A stretch of DNA of 25,683 bases from JBBQNJ01 sp038329845 (GCA_038329845.1 JBBQNJ010000072.1:1-25683); one strand, 5' to 3'. Positions 8,252 through 16,765 are shown, numbered from the stretch's first letter. Notes: a model not told the origin generated them from the letters alone. Translations and numbers: made by a program.

Positions 8252-9316
8252 ATGACACCACGGGAACGCTGGATGGCAACTTTCAACGGTGCCGAGCGGG
8301 ATCGCTTGGCCACCGATTACTGGCGCACGAGCGAGTTTCACACCGCCTTGGTCGCTGAGGTCGGTTGCGATGGGGATGAGCTTTGGCGCAAGCTGGGGAT
8401 CGACGTGCCGTACAGCGCCGGTCCGCGCCGGCTTTCCAGCGGGCATCCGCTCGATCCCGAGGCGGACTTATGGGGCATTCGTCACACAAGCATCGAATAC
8501 GGCGCCGGGGCGTACTCCGAAGCGACATATCATCCGCTGGCCGGTATCACCACGCTGCGCGAGGTCGAGCAGTATCCCTGGCCCGATCCCGATGATTTTG
8601 ATTATTCGCCCGTGGCCGCCGCCGTTGAGAAAAACGCTGGCCATCGTGTCTTCCGCGCCGGGCACTATGAGCCGTTTCTGCGTTATTGCTCACTGCGGGG
8701 GATGGAACAGGGGTACATGGACCTGATCGAGAACCAGGACCTTGCCCACGCGATTCTTGACCGGATATTCCAGTTCCACTACGAGCAGAACCGGCGGATT
8801 TTTCTCACCGCCGGAGACGGTGCCGTGGACCTGTTCTACCTGGCCGAAGACCTCGGCGGACAGAGCGGTCCGCTGTTCAGCCTTGAAACTTACCGCCGGT
8901 TCCTGCTGGCCCACCAGAAGAAGATGGCCCAACTGGTCAAGTCGCACGGTGCCCGCGTGTTCTATCACACCGACGGGGCGGCTCGCATTTTTCTGCCCGA
9001 TTTGATCGAGCAGGTGGGAATCGACATCCTCAATCCGTTGCAGTGGCGCTGCCCGGGGATGGAGCTGCCCGAGCTGGTGCGCGACTTCGGCGCTCACGTG
9101 GTCTTCCATGGCGGGATCGACAACCAGCACACCCTGGCCTTCGGCACGCCGGACGAGGTGCGCGAGCAGGTGCGCTGGTGCGGCGCGATTATGGCCGAGC
9201 ATCGCGCGCGGTGGATCTGCGCCCCATGCCACAACATCCAGTCGATCAGTCCGGTGGCCAACGTGCTGGCGATGTACGATGAGGCGTCGAAGGTGCCACT
9301 ACCCCAGGCAATTTGA
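8252..9316 (+). CDS. UroD-family corrinoid methyltransferase, copy 5 (HTDG type)
   Basis: This is a 354-aa UroD-superfamily protein. It opens with MTPRERWMATFNG, has DGAVDLFYLAEDLGGQ (189-204) and SLETYRRFL (210-218), then FYHTDGA (237-243), FHGGIDNQ (285-292) and CAPCHNIQSISPVAN (323-337). The zinc motif is H239-T-D241-G. Cys323 and Cys326, in the C-terminal loop where MtaA-type proteins carry their distal Cys ligand, could complete a metal site (inference). The start is supported by GGAG 9 nt upstream; the gene lies 21 nt behind the two-domain gene. The length and the late ISPVANVLAMYDEA segment are typical of UroD-like proteins found with corrinoid proteins. Substrate unknown. Confidence 0.86.
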   Translation: MTPRERWMATFNGAERDRLATDYWRTSEFHTALVAEVGCDGDELWRKLGIDVPYSAGPRRLSSGHPLDPEADLWGIRHTSIEYGAGAYSEATYHPLAGITTLREVEQYPWPDPDDFDYSPVAAAVEKNAGHRVFRAGHYEPFLRYCSLRGMEQGYMDLIENQDLAHAILDRIFQFHYEQNRRIFLTAGDGAVDLFYLAEDLGGQSGPLFSLETYRRFLLAHQKKMAQLVKSHGARVFYHTDGAARIFLPDLIEQVGIDILNPLQWRCPGMELPELVRDFGAHVVFHGGIDNQHTLAFGTPDEVREQVRWCGAIMAEHRARWICAPCHNIQSISPVANVLAMYDEASKVPLPQAI

Positions 9317-9421
9317 CCTCGCCCGGCGCAGCAGGATATCACATGTTTTCGCCGATCCGACCCATGGGCGCTCCCAATCCGCGGGGTATGATCGCCCGGC
9401 GGCTTTCAGGAAGGATTTTCT

Positions 9422-10594
9422 ATGAACCATCGCCAACGCTTCATCGCCACGATGCACTACGGGCCGGTCGATCGCTGCCCGCTGTACGACTTTAACTTCT
9501 GGGACGAGACGCTTCCGCTCTGGCATACCCAGGGCCTGCCGGCGAGCGTGAATCGCAAGAATTCCGCGGCCTATTTCGGCCTCGACGCCAGCCTCGGCGG
9601 GGGGGATCAGGAGTGGGGCGCTGGGGTTCATTCGGGATTGTTCCCCGGCTTTGAACACAAGATTCTCGATGATGACGGCGATGAATACACCGAGATGCAG
9701 TCCGACGGCGTGATTGTCCGCCGCCAGCGATCAAGCGTATCGATCCCCATGCACGTGGGGCATTCGCTCACCGATCGCCAAAGCTGGGATGCGCTCTACA
9801 AGCCGAAGCTCGACCCGAGCAATCCGGCGCGCGTGCCCAAGGATTTCGCCCAGCGCGTGGTTCGCTGGACCGATCCGAACCGCGATCATCCGCTGATCGT
9901 CGGCGCCGGCAGCCTCTTCGGCTGGATCCGCGACTGGATGAGCATCGAAAATCTGGCCCTGGTCATCTATGACGATCCGGCGTGGTTCGAGGAGATGATC
10001 ATCACCATCGCCGACATGCAAGTCGCCTGTTTGACGAAGGTGTTTGACGCCGGAGTGCGCCCCGACGCCTGTTCGATGTGGGAGGACATGTGCTACAACG
10101 CCGGCCCGCTGCTGTCGCCGGCGCACTTCAAGCAATACCTCGTGCCGCAGTATCGTCGAATCACCGAACTATGCCGTGAGCATGGTGTGGATGTAGTCTG
10201 GGTCGATTGTGACGGGAAGATCGACGATCTGCTGCCGCTGTGGTTGGAGGGCGGGGTCAACTGCATGTTCCCGCTGGAAATCGGCACCTGGGGGGCTGAT
10301 CCGATCAAATATCGCAAGCAATACCGCAAAGAATTGCTGATCATGGGAGGATTCGACAAGCATATTCTGGCGCAGACGCCAGAGCGGATATCGCAGGAGA
10401 TCCACCGGCTGGCACCGCTGGTCGAGCAGGGCGGCTTTATCCCGTTCTGCGACCATCGCGTCCCGCCGGACGTGCCGATGCATAATTATCTTCACTATTG
10501 CCGCGAGGCCCGGCGAATCTGGGGCAAGGGGATCGATCTTCCCCCCATGCAGGCCGACGAGCGGCACGCGCTGGCGACGGGAGCGACCACGTGA
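9422..10594 (+). CDS. UroD-family corrinoid methyltransferase, copy 6 (DCDG, DHRVPP type)
   Basis: This 390-aa UroD-superfamily protein opens with MNHRQRFIATMHYGPVDRCP. It has MWEDMCYNAGPLLSPAHF (219-236), then WVDCDGK (260-266), GGFDKHIL (309-316) and CDHRVPPDVPMHNY (343-356). At the zinc-motif position it reads D262-C-D264-G, lacking both the His and the Cys of HxCG, the most divergent of the set. The late DHRVPPDV element links it to the gene at 4671. AGGAAGGA 6 nt before the ATG is a strong ribosome site. A 105-bp gap precedes it, with TATGAT at about 9387 but no matching -35, so an internal promoter is only possible. The stop overlaps the next start as GTGA. Confidence 0.85.
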   Translation: MNHRQRFIATMHYGPVDRCPLYDFNFWDETLPLWHTQGLPASVNRKNSAAYFGLDASLGGGDQEWGAGVHSGLFPGFEHKILDDDGDEYTEMQSDGVIVRRQRSSVSIPMHVGHSLTDRQSWDALYKPKLDPSNPARVPKDFAQRVVRWTDPNRDHPLIVGAGSLFGWIRDWMSIENLALVIYDDPAWFEEMIITIADMQVACLTKVFDAGVRPDACSMWEDMCYNAGPLLSPAHFKQYLVPQYRRITELCREHGVDVVWVDCDGKIDDLLPLWLEGGVNCMFPLEIGTWGADPIKYRKQYRKELLIMGGFDKHILAQTPERISQEIHRLAPLVEQGGFIPFCDHRVPPDVPMHNYLHYCREARRIWGKGIDLPPMQADERHALATGATT

Positions 10595-11643
10595 AGCGGG
10601 AGTATTATCTCGATCTGGCCGCGTCGGGGCTGCGAACGCCCATCGCCACCGACCTGGTGTTGCATGAGAAGCCCGACCCCGAGCGCATCCGGCGCGATGG
10701 ACGGCGATTGGGCGAGGTACTCGTCGAGACGGCGCGGCGGTTCCGATCGCCGCTGGCGGTCCCGTTGATGGACCTGACGATCGAGAAGATTGTACTGGCC
10801 GAGGCGTTGGGCATCCTCGAGGCCGACGCCGACACATTCCATCTCGCCGGATCGCCCGCCGACGAAGAGGCCGAGCGGGTACGCCAGTTCATGGCCCGCC
10901 GTGCGACGGGCAAACTTCACAGCGCCATCGAGGCGATCAAGGTTGTCGCCGGCCAGCCGGACTTGCTGCCGATGGGGATGGTGATCGGACCATTTTCTTT
11001 TGTTTCGAAGCTGCTCAGCGATCCGATCACTCCGATCTTCCTCGCAGGCGACGGCGTCGCCGCCGACGAAGAGGACGACATCCGCACTTTGGATCGCGCC
11101 ATGGAACTGGCGATGATCGTCATCGAATCGTCGATCGACGCTCAGCTCGAGGCCGGCGCCAAGGCGATGTTCATCGCCGAGCCGGCGGCCTCCAACGCCT
11201 TTATCTCCCCGCTGCAGATCGCGGCGGGTTCCGATGTGTTCGACCGCTACGTGATGGGCAATCTCCGCCGGCTTAAAGCCCGCCTCGACGACCGCGGCGC
11301 CGACCTGATCTTCCACTGCTGCGGCGAGCTATGCGAGCCGATGCTCCGCGGTTATTCGTCGCTGGACCCGGCGATTTTGAGCCTTGGCAGTTCGCGCTGC
11401 CTGTGGGAAGACGCGGCGATCGTCTCGAAGCGCACCGTGTTGTACGGCAATCTTCCCAGCAAGAAATTCTACTCCGACGACCTGATGAGCCTGGAGCGCG
11501 TACGGGAATTGGCGGATGAGCTGATCGCGCGAATGCGGGTCGCGGGGCATCCGTTCATTCTCGGCAGCGAATGCGACGTGCTGAGCGTCGTCGGGGCCGA
11601 AGATCACATCAAGGCAAAGGCGAACTTGATCGCGTTCGGGTGA
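10591..11643 (+). CDS. UroD-family methyltransferase with canonical zinc ligands (MtaA/MtbA-like)
   Basis: The protein has 350 aa from the GTG at 10591, which overlaps the upstream stop by 4 nt and has GGGAG 7 nt before it. An ATG at 10498 in frame lies deep inside the previous gene and was rejected. Motifs include AVPLMDLTIE near the N-terminus, MGMVIGPFSF, FIAEPAAS with the following ISP segment (about 194-207), and IFHCCGEL with H242, C243, C244 and G245. The distal GSECDV has Cys328. The set H242-x-C244 ... C328 matches the zinc site of MtaA/MtbA coenzyme M methyltransferases and related enzymes. It is therefore the best candidate in the cluster for the enzyme that activates a thiol acceptor or a donor through zinc; that assignment is inference. 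It is the last gene of the operon. Confidence 0.86.
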   Translation: MKREYYLDLAASGLRTPIATDLVLHEKPDPERIRRDGRRLGEVLVETARRFRSPLAVPLMDLTIEKIVLAEALGILEADADTFHLAGSPADEEAERVRQFMARRATGKLHSAIEAIKVVAGQPDLLPMGMVIGPFSFVSKLLSDPITPIFLAGDGVAADEEDDIRTLDRAMELAMIVIESSIDAQLEAGAKAMFIAEPAASNAFISPLQIAAGSDVFDRYVMGNLRRLKARLDDRGADLIFHCCGELCEPMLRGYSSLDPAILSLGSSRCLWEDAAIVSKRTVLYGNLPSKKFYSDDLMSLERVRELADELIARMRVAGHPFILGSECDVLSVVGAEDHIKAKANLIAFG

Positions 11644-11691
11644 TCAAGCTCTCCGCGAAGTTCGCCACCGCCGCTGCCTCTGGCGGGTCAT

Positions 11692-11711
11692 AGCCCCGCG
11701 GATCGGGGGCT
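11692..11711 (+). terminator. Possible terminator hairpin after the UroD operon
   Basis: AGCCCC (11692-11697) and GGGGCT (11706-11711) form a 6-bp GC-rich stem with an 8-nt loop, 49 nt after the last stop. It is followed by a weak pyrimidine tract (gccgatttctctc) rather than a clean U run. It lies in the convergent gap with the DtxR-family gene. Rho-dependent termination is equally possible. Confidence 0.35.
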
Positions 11712-11803
11712 GCCGATTTCTCTCAAAGTCGAAATGCCCGAGCCGGATTCTGAATCGCCGAGGGCGATCGGAAGACGGTTTTTCGACTCCATCGACAGCC
11801 CTA

Positions 11804-12490
11804 TCACCGAGCGTCGCCGGCGTTCGCCTCGATGGTCACTACCAGGATTCTCGCGGCGGCGGCAGCGCCGAGGGTGAGCGGCTCGCCGTCGCTCACCTTG
11901 ATGCGAATGGATTCACCCACGGGGTCCGATGCCTCGACCACCGCGCGGGCACCGGGAACGAGGCCTCGATCGGTCGCATATCGAAGAAACCGTGCATCCT
12001 GATCGGTGATCCGCGCGATGCCAACCCGCTCGCCGGCCGCGCATTTGCTCAATCGCCGGGTCCGACGCTCTTTGACCTTTCCCGCCGCCGTCGGGATCGG
12101 GTCGCCGTGCGGGTCATAGACCGGGTGTCCGAGGTACTCGTCGATCCGTTGCATCAGCCGATCGGAAATCGCATGTTCCATCTCCTCGGCCTCTTCGTGA
12201 ACGTCCGTCCAGTCGAAGTTCAGCACCTTGACCAGGAAAAGTTCGATTAATCGGTGCCGTCGCACCACGTGCAGTGCCAGTTTTTCTCCCGCGGGCGTCA
12301 GCCTCGCGCCTTGCCTGGGCTCGTATCGAACCAGCCCCGCCTCGGCCAGGGCCTTGACCATCGTGGTCGCCGTTCCCGGGACCACCTCCATCGCCAGCGC
12401 CAATCGTCCCAGCGGCACCAGTTCCTCGCCGCAGTGCTGCTGCTGTTCGTAAAGCCGCTTGACGTAATTTTCCACGGTACTCGTCGCCAT
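11804..12490 (-). CDS. DtxR/MntR-family metal-dependent transcriptional repressor
   Basis: This 228-aa DNA-binding regulator represses metal-uptake or redox genes when loaded with Fe(II) or Mn(II). The N-terminal winged helix-turn-helix spans about 25-70 (LGRLALAMEV... then LTPAGE). The dimerisation/metal domain spans 71-135, and an SH3/FeoA-like C-terminal domain about 145-222. Metal ligands fall at H79, E83, H98, E102, E105 and H106, with numbering close to DtxR; position 102 is Glu as in MntR, not Cys as in DtxR/IdeR. The residue equivalent to DtxR Met10 or MntR Asp8 is Asn8. The start at 12490 is set by GGAGG 9 nt upstream and by the family start; the longer reading to 12685 crosses the promoter and the divergent gene. 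Its targets are not in view. Confidence 0.9.
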   Translation of the reverse strand: MATSTVENYVKRLYEQQQHCGEELVPLGRLALAMEVVPGTATTMVKALAEAGLVRYEPRQGARLTPAGEKLALHVVRRHRLIELFLVKVLNFDWTDVHEEAEEMEHAISDRLMQRIDEYLGHPVYDPHGDPIPTAAGKVKERRTRRLSKCAAGERVGIARITDQDARFLRYATDRGLVPGARAVVEASDPVGESIRIKVSDGEPLTLGAAAAARILVVTIEANAGDAR

Positions 12491-12541
12491 CGACTGGAGC
12501 CTCCATCTTTGCCACGTCCCCGCGCACGAATCCACCGCCAC

Positions 12542-12570
12542 ATTATGCTCTGCCAACCCGATGCTACCAA
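12542..12570 (-). promoter_or_regulatory. sigma70-like promoter of the DtxR-family gene
   Basis: Read on the minus strand, TTGGTA (12570-12565) and CATAAT (12547-12542) are separated by exactly 17 bp, giving a start point about 45 nt before the ATG at 12490. This is a good match to a vegetative promoter. No convincing palindromic metal-repressor box overlaps it, so autoregulation cannot be claimed. Confidence 0.55.
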
Positions 12571-12647
12571 TACCGGGTTGTGCCCATGCGCCCATTGCCC
12601 CGGACTGATTCACGTCGCCGCAGTCACTCGTCCGATAACAAATTGCA

Positions 12648-14762
12648 GTGCTGAACTCATCGGAACTGCTTGCGAGGAATCTCAAGGCGATGCAGGCGCA
12701 TCGACCGGAGGTTTTTCGAATCCTCGCCGCCGCCGAACTCGATGAATCCTACGTACTCGTTTGCGTTCCCTCCGGCGCAATGACCATTTTACGGCGGCAG
12801 GCCGGTGTCGGGACGATCTGCCTTTCGCCGGACCACGATCCGCTTGGCGGCGTCGCGCGCCTGGGTAAGGCGCTGGAATCGCCAATCGGCCAGGGGCATT
12901 CACTGGCCCTGGCGGGTATCGGCGATGGGTATTTCCTTAAGCATTTGGCGGGGAATCCCCCATCTTTGTTCCTGAATATGACTCTGCCCGTTTTCGTAAT
13001 CGAGCCGGACCCGCGGCTGGCGCTGCTGGCTATGGCGATCCACGACTACACCGGCCCCGCCGGGCCGATCGAGCAGGAGCGGTTTCAGTGGTTCATCGGT
13101 GCCGGGTGGCAACCCTCGTTCAGCGATGCGATCGTGGATGAGCCGATGCTTCAGTTTCCGGTCTCCAACGTCAATCAGAGCCTCGAGTCGGCCGAGATCG
13201 CTGTCGGCATCCAGCAGGCGCTGGCGGATTTGCTCGCGGCGGACGCGGCGAATCACGCCGTGGTGGCCGAACATTGCGGGCAGTTGTCGCGCCAAGCACT
13301 GATCGAATTGTTCGGCGATCACCCGCCGCGAAGGCCGCGGGCGCTGCTGATCACGACGCGATTTTCCACCGTGCTGCAACATTCGACGCGCGACGCGGCC
13401 AAGGCGTTCACTCAGCTTGGCTGGGAGGCGATGCGCCTGATCGAGCCGACCGGGCATCATCGCATCACCCGCGCCGCCCTGCGGGCGGCAATGGCGAGTT
13501 TCAAGCCGGACCTGGTGTTCCAGATCGATCATCTGCGCGACGAACACGGGGACGTGTTTCCCGCGACGGTTCCGTTCGCCTGCTGGATTCAAGATCATCT
13601 GGACAACCTGACTTCGCGCTCGGCGGGAGACAAAATCGCCACGCGCGACTATGTGCTGACCACCGCCGGAGCGTGGTATTCCCAGCGATATGGCTATCCC
13701 CCGCGCCAGTGCATCAGCCTGGGTAAACTGACCCGGATCCCCAAAGCGGTTCACTCGATTTCCCCCGGCGGCGAAGACCTGGTCTACGTGTCGAACGCCT
13801 CGGAGTCGCCGGCGGCCAGCACCAAGCGAATCCTGCAATCGTGCGCATCAGCCCCCGGCGCCACTCGCCGCGCGATCAGCCGATGCTCGGCGGAAATGAT
13901 CGACGAATATGCCCGTGGCGGATCGGTGACGACTCGATGCGAAGTCGCCGCCCGACTGGACGATGCGCTGCGGACCGAGCGGGCCGAAATCGCCTCACCC
14001 GCCGGGCGCGATGCAGTCCTGCAACTGCTTTTCGAGGGTCTGAATAACGCGCTCTATCGCCAGCAGGCACTGGCTTGGGCGGCGACGGCGGCAGCGACCC
14101 GTGGGCTAAGGCTTTCCATTTACGGCAGCGGCTGGGAAGACCATCCCCAGTTCGCGCCCTATGCCCGTGGCTCGGTGCAATATGGTCCGGCGCTCGAGGA
14201 ACTGACCCGGCGGGCGCGGATCAATTTCCAGATCGTACCCTACTCCTGTTTTCACCAACGACTGCTCGACGGCCTTGCCGCGGGGGGATTTTTCCTCATC
14301 CGCCGACATCCCTACGACACCCTCACCCAGGAATTGAGCAACTTCCTTCGTGATTTCGTCGATCCGGCGGCGCAGACCACCGCGCAGGCGAGGCGCTGCG
14401 TGGCGACGGGGCACAAAGAGGCTCTCGAAGCGCTGCTTGGCCGCTGCACCGTCCTGGGAGACTATGACGATCCGGTCCAACTCGTCCGCTCCTGGGAGCG
14501 AGCCGGACAGTTGATCCCCGGAGATTCGCAGGCCCTGCCGCGACTGAATGAAGTGAGCTTCGACGATTCGCAGAGCCTCCAAAGCGCCATCGAGCGATTC
14601 ATCCATGATCCAGCGCTGCGCGGACAGATCGCCGAGGCGCAGCGCCTCGCCGTCGAAAGCCGATTGAGCTATCTCGCCGGCGTTTCCCGCACCTTAGCGG
14701 CGATCGGCCAGCGGCTGCGGGATGAAGATCTTCCGCTGAGTGCGGGAAGGGCGGCGGCATGA
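12648..14762 (+). CDS. Maf-like/CgeB-like glycosyltransferase, two-part protein
   Basis: This 704-aa protein probably glycosylates a protein or cell-surface polymer. The N-terminal ~220 residues carry LALAGIGDGYFLKHL (86-100) and VIEPDPRL (117-124), the dinucleotide-fold pattern of Maf/DUF115-type motility-accessory proteins. From about 230 the protein resembles CgeB/GT1-like transferases: RALLITTRFST, FQIDHLRDEHGD (291-302), then LRLSIYGSGWEDHP (487-500) and FHQRLLDGLAAGGFFL (535-550), a typical C-terminal nucleotide-sugar pocket. The GTG start at 12648 has no clear ribosome site, but the reading ELLARNLKAM upstream of the Met at 12690 looks conserved in this family. The ATG at 12690 is the alternative, with GAGGA 11 nt upstream. 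Its last codons overlap the next gene (ATGA), so the five-gene island is translationally coupled at this point. Confidence 0.75.
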   Translation: MLNSSELLARNLKAMQAHRPEVFRILAAAELDESYVLVCVPSGAMTILRRQAGVGTICLSPDHDPLGGVARLGKALESPIGQGHSLALAGIGDGYFLKHLAGNPPSLFLNMTLPVFVIEPDPRLALLAMAIHDYTGPAGPIEQERFQWFIGAGWQPSFSDAIVDEPMLQFPVSNVNQSLESAEIAVGIQQALADLLAADAANHAVVAEHCGQLSRQALIELFGDHPPRRPRALLITTRFSTVLQHSTRDAAKAFTQLGWEAMRLIEPTGHHRITRAALRAAMASFKPDLVFQIDHLRDEHGDVFPATVPFACWIQDHLDNLTSRSAGDKIATRDYVLTTAGAWYSQRYGYPPRQCISLGKLTRIPKAVHSISPGGEDLVYVSNASESPAASTKRILQSCASAPGATRRAISRCSAEMIDEYARGGSVTTRCEVAARLDDALRTERAEIASPAGRDAVLQLLFEGLNNALYRQQALAWAATAAATRGLRLSIYGSGWEDHPQFAPYARGSVQYGPALEELTRRARINFQIVPYSCFHQRLLDGLAAGGFFLIRRHPYDTLTQELSNFLRDFVDPAAQTTAQARRCVATGHKEALEALLGRCTVLGDYDDPVQLVRSWERAGQLIPGDSQALPRLNEVSFDDSQSLQSAIERFIHDPALRGQIAEAQRLAVESRLSYLAGVSRTLAAIGQRLRDEDLPLSAGRAAA

Positions 14763-15964
14763 AGCGGTTTTCCTACGTCATCATCACGCACAACCGGCGC
14801 GAGACGTTGATGGAGAATCTGCGCCAGGTCTATCGCGCCAGCGCGAGCCTCCCCGCCGGCGAGTGGGAGCTGTGGGTTGTGGACAACGCCTCGACAGACG
14901 GCACGGCCGACGCCGTCGCGCGGGCACATCCCGACGCCAAGCTGATCCGGCTGACGGAAAACATCGGAATGCCGGCCCGCAACCGCGCCATCGAACACGC
15001 TCGCGGTGAGTACATCGTCCTGCTCGACGATGATTCCCATCCAATCGACGATGCGGTGATACGAGGGATCGACTATCTGGATCATCATCCCGACGTGGGC
15101 GCGCTCAGTGGGTTGGCGATCCTGCCCGATGGGCGATGCGAGGCCAGCGCCATGCCCGCGGTGATGATCGGCTGCGCCTCGATTCTTCGACGTTCGGCGC
15201 TGGAGCAGGTCGGGCTTTTCCCAGAGGATTTTTTCCGCCAGGCCGAGGAATACGACCTGTCGATGCGGCTGTGGGCCGCGGGATACCGAGTTGAGCGATT
15301 CGAGGATTTGAAGTTTCGCCACAACAAGGTCGCCGCCGGGCGATGTTCGGCCTTGACGGTCAAGATGGATCTGCGAAACAACCTCATCGTCGCCGCCAGG
15401 TATCTCGATCCGGAACTGCGAACTCTTTACGGACAGGATTGGTCGCAGCGCTACAGCGCGATCGCTCGGCATCAAGGCCATGGCGCCGCCGCCGCCGATG
15501 CATTTGATGAGGCGCTGCGGTGGATGCGCAGCCCTCGATTGCTGCGCCGCAGGCCAATTTCGGACGCTGCGGTTGAATCGGTGTTCGAGTTGCGACGTCA
15601 GGAACGACGGATCGGCAAATGGTCGGACGAGCATGGAGTCCGCACGGTGGTAATCGCCGACTATTCAAAGAATATTTATGCGACCTATCGCGCCTGCCAG
15701 TCGGCGGGTCTGCGGATCGACGCGATCGCCGACTCGCGGGCGGCGTTCGTGGGACTGAACTATCGCGGGGCGGACGTGCGGTCCGAGGACTGTCTCTGTT
15801 CGGCCCGGTGCGACGGAGTGATCATCTCGAACATCAATCCCGCCCAGGTCGATGCGATCGAGCGGCGCATCGCCGAGCGTTTCGACGGGCCGGTGCTTCG
15901 CCTGTGGCATCCGCGCTTTTTAGACGCCTCGCGGGATCGGCTGTCTCTGGGGAGGGTGGCATGA
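14759..15964 (+). CDS. GT2 family glycosyltransferase with C-terminal extension
   Basis: The protein has 401 aa. Residues 1-240 are a GT-A fold GT2 enzyme: FSYVIITHNRRETL at the start, VVDNASTDGTAD (40-51), NIGMPARNRAIEHARG (68-83), D90-D91-D92 as the metal-binding DXD-type motif, and a late EEYDLSMRLWAAGYRV (163-178) acceptor/base loop. It adds a sugar from a nucleotide-sugar donor to an unknown acceptor. Residues about 270-400 form an additional domain, with VRTVVIADYSKNIYATYRAC then DGVIISNINPAQ, resembling a Rossmann-like sugar or nucleotide binding unit that I cannot assign. The start overlaps the previous stop by 4 nt. No membrane segment is visible. Confidence 0.85.
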   Translation: MKRFSYVIITHNRRETLMENLRQVYRASASLPAGEWELWVVDNASTDGTADAVARAHPDAKLIRLTENIGMPARNRAIEHARGEYIVLLDDDSHPIDDAVIRGIDYLDHHPDVGALSGLAILPDGRCEASAMPAVMIGCASILRRSALEQVGLFPEDFFRQAEEYDLSMRLWAAGYRVERFEDLKFRHNKVAAGRCSALTVKMDLRNNLIVAARYLDPELRTLYGQDWSQRYSAIARHQGHGAAAADAFDEALRWMRSPRLLRRRPISDAAVESVFELRRQERRIGKWSDEHGVRTVVIADYSKNIYATYRACQSAGLRIDAIADSRAAFVGLNYRGADVRSEDCLCSARCDGVIISNINPAQVDAIERRIAERFDGPVLRLWHPRFLDASRDRLSLGRVA

Positions 15965-16743
15965 ACATCAGCCGCAATTGCCCGCAAACGTGCGTGGTTT
16001 TCGTCACCTGCGGAAGGCTGGAAGTGGCGCGGCGAAGCTTCGAATCGCTCTGCCATGCGATCGCGCCCGATCGGCAACGAATCCGGCTGATTCTCACCGA
16101 TGCCAGCGACGATGACGCGAAAATCGCCTGGGCCCGAAGCGTCGAGGCCGACGATGTGATCCTCACCCCGCGGTTCACGCCCGCGGCCACCAGCCGTAAT
16201 CTGGCGATGACGCTCATCCTCGACAAATACTGTCCGAAATACCTGTGCATGGTCGAAGACGATTTCGCCTACGACGCGGCGTGGTATCCGGCGATGGTGG
16301 ATGCGGCCGAGCGACTTTACGGGGCGATCTCGCCCTGGGGACTGGCCTACGGCATGTTTTCCGCTTGTGACGCCGACATCCGCGCCGATCGCATCCGCGA
16401 AGACCCCGAGCATGGCGTCCGAGCCTACCTGTTTGGCGCCGTGGCGTATCAACGATTCACCACGACCGCGCATTATCTGGGTGTCATGCGCGGCTGGGAC
16501 AGCGACGTGCTGGGGATCAGTTACGCCCAGACCGGCGGTCAGACGTTCCGCAACACCATGCGCGGCTTCTGCGGCGCGGTCTTGCCGGGCCGGCTTTCCT
16601 GGCCGATCGAGCCGGCGGGTGCTGTTTCGACTTGGCGGGACGGCAAGCGTGACCCCGGCCCGCCGGCGCACTCGTTCGAAGTAGAACGATACGCGGTCGT
16701 GCGCCAAGCGGCCGAACGGACTGGAATTTATTCGCGCCGATGA
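15961..16743 (+). CDS. GT-A-like glycosyltransferase, small
   Basis: The protein has 260 aa. CVVFVTCGRLEVARRSFESL (11-30) is a GT2-like first strand and helix, TPAATSRNLAMTLIL (73-87) corresponds to the donor-binding helix, and MVEDDFAYDAAWY (97-109) holds the E99-D100-D101 metal motif. The later half (GMFSACDADIRADRIR, FGAVAYQRFTT, LSWPIEPAG) is not characteristic of any family I can name. The ATG at 15961 overlaps the upstream stop (ATGA) and follows GGGGAGG. An in-frame Met at 15619 lies inside the previous gene and was rejected. Function as a transferase is inferred from the fold-like motifs and position in the island. Confidence 0.7.
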   Translation: MNISRNCPQTCVVFVTCGRLEVARRSFESLCHAIAPDRQRIRLILTDASDDDAKIAWARSVEADDVILTPRFTPAATSRNLAMTLILDKYCPKYLCMVEDDFAYDAAWYPAMVDAAERLYGAISPWGLAYGMFSACDADIRADRIREDPEHGVRAYLFGAVAYQRFTTTAHYLGVMRGWDSDVLGISYAQTGGQTFRNTMRGFCGAVLPGRLSWPIEPAGAVSTWRDGKRDPGPPAHSFEVERYAVVRQAAERTGIYSRR

Positions 16744-16765
16744 GTCTTGACGATGGAGAATGATG

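Noticed and set aside
3692..11643. Genuine uroporphyrinogen decarboxylases of haem synthesis
   Set aside because: A cluster of seven divergent copies next to a corrinoid carrier and a RACE activator fits the methyltransferase branch of the superfamily, and no other haem gene is present.
11728..11788. Long-range inverted repeat AGTCGAAA / TTTCGACT as the DtxR-gene terminator
   Set aside because: The arms are far apart and no clean U run follows on the minus strand.
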